Assembly (NCBI RefSeq): GCF_900465315.1
Contig: NZ_UBIX01000008.1
DNA from: Asaia bogorensis_B
Lineage (GTDB): Bacteria; Pseudomonadota; Alphaproteobacteria; Acetobacterales; Acetobacteraceae
Length of the DNA stretch: 64,000 nucleotides
Direction: 5' to 3' (one strand)
In this document: positions 62,185-64,000 of the stretch, piece by piece
How positions within the stretch are numbered: position 1 is the first letter of the stretch
Layout: every line of letters starts with the position of its first letter
The notes under the pieces: generated by a model
The model's database searches: none
Told to the model about the DNA's origin: nothing
What the model saw: only the letters and a program-made list of their open reading frames with translations
Made by a program: the position numbers and the translations under genes

Positions 62185-63216
62185 ATGAAAAAAGGGCTCT
62201 TCTTCACCATAATCGGTGTTACGTCCCTGTTACTCGTAGTGCAGGCTCTGGACGCCTATCGCATCAGTCAGATCGACCGACAGATTGCAAGACTGTCCAT
62301 GACGGCGCAGGCGGAGGGCTGGCGGTTTACGTGGCAGGAGAAAGCACGCCAATGGCGCCCGTGGGGGTCACGCATCGTGCTGACTGCCCCCCTGATAGGC
62401 CGTGGCTCCAGGGAGGGGTGGACCGGACAGTCTCTTACGATCAAACCCGGCTGGAGGCACCCATTCGCAGCGTCATTCACCTCTGAGGGTGTACAGATCC
62501 TGCGCCCCGGTGGCGATGTCGTGCTGAGCGCTGGTGGTGGATCGGGCTGGTTCGACCCGTCGCGACAGGTGATCGTCTATCGCACGACAGGCGTGACGGC
62601 ATCGGGGCTACCGATATCGGGAATCGACACGCTCACGCTACGCGGTGTCACAGCGCGATTCCTGCCCGGCGCACGGAATACCGATCCCTCCTTGGCATGG
62701 AGCCTCGACCTGCACGCCGACAGGGCTGAACCGAAGCTGACCGCGACACAGGGCAGCGGCAGCCTGACGCCTAGCCTGCAGGACCTCCTCGCTGCGCTGC
62801 CTACAGCGAGGTATCTCCACCTCGTTCTCGCCGCATTGCATCGAACGAGCGATGGTCACGACCTGGGCGACCGCCCTGCTGGTTTGACCCATGATGTGGG
62901 TTATGAACGCTTTTTAATTCAGGAGGCGTCTTTCACACTTGGGCCCCTCTCGGTCGTTGCCCGCGGAACCCTCTCAGGTACCGGGCAAGGCACAGTATGG
63001 GCCCATCTCACCGGCTTGCAGGGCTTTGCCCGTTACTGGGTTGCTCATACACCGCAAGCGCTACGAAACAACCCGGACTACGCACGCCTGCTCGCGGGTC
63101 TTGATGAACAAACCGCAAGGATACCGGACCACCTGGACCTTCCCATTCCGCTCGGTCCCGATGACATTTTATTGCAAAATCACATTTCCGCGATAATAAC
63201 AGGGCATTATCGATGA
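62185..63216 (+). CDS. DUF2125 family protein
   Basis: 343 aa. N-terminal hydrophobic segment (4-24) followed by a beta-rich periplasmic domain, as in the alphaproteobacterial DUF2125 family ('EGWRFTWQEKARQWRPWGSRIVL' opening, shown in pieces only). Function unknown. No clear Shine-Dalgarno. Confidence 0.75.
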   Translation: MKKGLFFTIIGVTSLLLVVQALDAYRISQIDRQIARLSMTAQAEGWRFTWQEKARQWRPWGSRIVLTAPLIGRGSREGWTGQSLTIKPGWRHPFAASFTSEGVQILRPGGDVVLSAGGGSGWFDPSRQVIVYRTTGVTASGLPISGIDTLTLRGVTARFLPGARNTDPSLAWSLDLHADRAEPKLTATQGSGSLTPSLQDLLAALPTARYLHLVLAALHRTSDGHDLGDRPAGLTHDVGYERFLIQEASFTLGPLSVVARGTLSGTGQGTVWAHLTGLQGFARYWVAHTPQALRNNPDYARLLAGLDEQTARIPDHLDLPIPLGPDDILLQNHISAIITGHYR

Positions 63217-63301
63217 ACCGGAGGGGAAGCTGACGCCTTATGGGCGGTGGCAGTTAACCATTCCCCTTCACGACTGGCCTTGATGGCCGCGGATCCCTGC
63301 A

Positions 63302-64000
63302 ATGCCTGACATGAGTGCTCTCTTCCTCGCACGATTGCAATTCGCGTTTACCGTCGGATTCCATATCGTCTTTCCCGCCTTCTCTATCGGCCTGGCCGCG
63401 TTTCTGGCTGTGCTCGAGGGGCTCTGGCTCAAGACGGACAAACCCGTCTATCTCGACCTCTTCAAATACTGGCTGCGCGTCTTTTCCGTGGTGTTTGCCA
63501 TGGGTGTCGTTTCCGGCCTCGTCATGTCGTATGAATTCGGCACCAACTGGTCGCAATTCTCGCAAAAGGCCGGGCCGATCCTCGGCCCGATGCTGGCCTA
63601 TGAGGTCATGACGGCGTTCTTCCTTGAGGCCGGCTTTCTTGGTGTCATGATGTTCGGCCTCAACCGCGTGGGCAAGCGGCTGCATTTTGCTGCAACCTGC
63701 ATGGTCTCGATCGGCACATTGATCTCCATGAGCTGGATCCTGGCTTCCAATTCCTGGATGCAGACGCCGCAGGGCTACAAGATCGATGCCGCAACAGGCC
63801 GCTTCCTGCCGGCCGACTGGTTCGCCATCGTCTTTAACCCCTCCTTCCCGTTCCGCCTTGTCCATATGGCCCTCGCAGCGTTTCTCTGCGTTGCGTTCAT
63901 CGTGGGTGGCGTCGGCGCGTGGCATCTGCTCAAGGCCAAGCGTCAGAAGCGCCAGCCAACCGATGCCGTGAAGGTCATGTTCTCCATGGCAATGTGGATG
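63302..64000 (+). CDS. cydA: Cytochrome bd-type ubiquinol oxidase subunit I (partial)
   Basis: The first 233 codons; the gene runs off the right edge. 'LARLQFAFTVGFHIVFPA' contains the haem-ligand His (residue 21 from this start), 'GTNWSQFSQKAGPILGPMLAYE' and 'FFLEAGFLGVMMFG' match CydA/CioA, and 'RLVHMALAAF' supplies the second conserved His. It reduces O2 with ubiquinol. In acetic acid bacteria this family (CioAB) is cyanide-insensitive; the short Q-loop needed to confirm that is beyond the window. A second ATG at 63311 is also possible. Confidence 0.93.
   Translation, partial: MPDMSALFLARLQFAFTVGFHIVFPAFSIGLAAFLAVLEGLWLKTDKPVYLDLFKYWLRVFSVVFAMGVVSGLVMSYEFGTNWSQFSQKAGPILGPMLAYEVMTAFFLEAGFLGVMMFGLNRVGKRLHFAATCMVSIGTLISMSWILASNSWMQTPQGYKIDAATGRFLPADWFAIVFNPSFPFRLVHMALAAFLCVAFIVGGVGAWHLLKAKRQKRQPTDAVKVMFSMAMWM

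Overview
The window is about 60% GC chromosomal DNA that reads like an acetic acid bacterium (Acetobacteraceae). The evidence is a membrane-bound PQQ glucose dehydrogenase, a cytochrome bd-type oxidase, a sphingolipid operon with serine palmitoyltransferase, an alphaproteobacterial-style rrn leader, MmcB, and a DUF2125 protein. I cannot fix the genus from sequence alone. No IS element, prophage, CRISPR array or tRNA gene is recognised; this is mostly core genome, densely packed with many 1-8 bp stop/start overlaps.

Layout. 1-671: a probable rRNA-operon promoter and leader firing out of the left edge on the minus strand, then unassigned DNA. 672-13267: a lipid island. It holds a CDP-glycerol glycerophosphotransferase-like protein, a fatty acyl-AMP ligase, a dedicated ACP, serine palmitoyltransferase, a Tam41-like cytidylyltransferase overlapping a DAGK-family lipid kinase (opposite strand), a phosphoesterase, LptF/LptG, a fatty-acid-hydroxylase-type di-iron enzyme, a MobA-like nucleotidyltransferase and a GT4 glycosyltransferase. 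13241-16042: small membrane protein, MmcB, an inositol-phosphatase-family enzyme, SYLF protein. 16158-21014 (minus): fabD-fabG-acpP-fabF-mltG. 21131-25821 (minus): an unknown secreted protein with a methyltransferase, an OpuAC-like soluble protein, and an HWE histidine kinase with a shortened catalytic core. 25998-30907: M13 peptidase, Dabb protein, ferritin-like protein, divergent bioB.

31321-35856: TonB receptor divergent from a DUF3649-PepSY-DUF3325 iron module. 35896-41462 (minus): a five-gene Mla/MCE-type lipid transport operon headed by a dCache-GAF-cyclase-like membrane sensor and containing an ABC ATPase that has lost its catalytic motifs. 41620-42836: ygfZ, hisI. 43002-48509 (minus): rpmI-rplT // pheS-pheT-lpxB with an intrinsic terminator between rplT and pheS. 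48797-51594: gcd and a small Cys-repeat secreted protein. 51713-57892 (minus): two coupled sensor kinases, hslV-hslU, sufE. 58204-60998: small membrane protein, ftsE-ftsX, YdcF-like protein. 61111-63216: PlsC-type acyltransferase and DUF2125 protein. 63302 to the right edge: start of cydA.

Best candidates for something undescribed: (i) the 672-13267 island, where a lipid kinase and a lipid-phosphate cytidylyltransferase are translationally coupled next to serine palmitoyltransferase, which suggests a CDP-activated or phosphorylated sphingolipid; (ii) the sensor-led Mla-type operon with a degenerate ATPase and a degenerate nucleotide-cyclase domain. Both are inferences from family membership and context.
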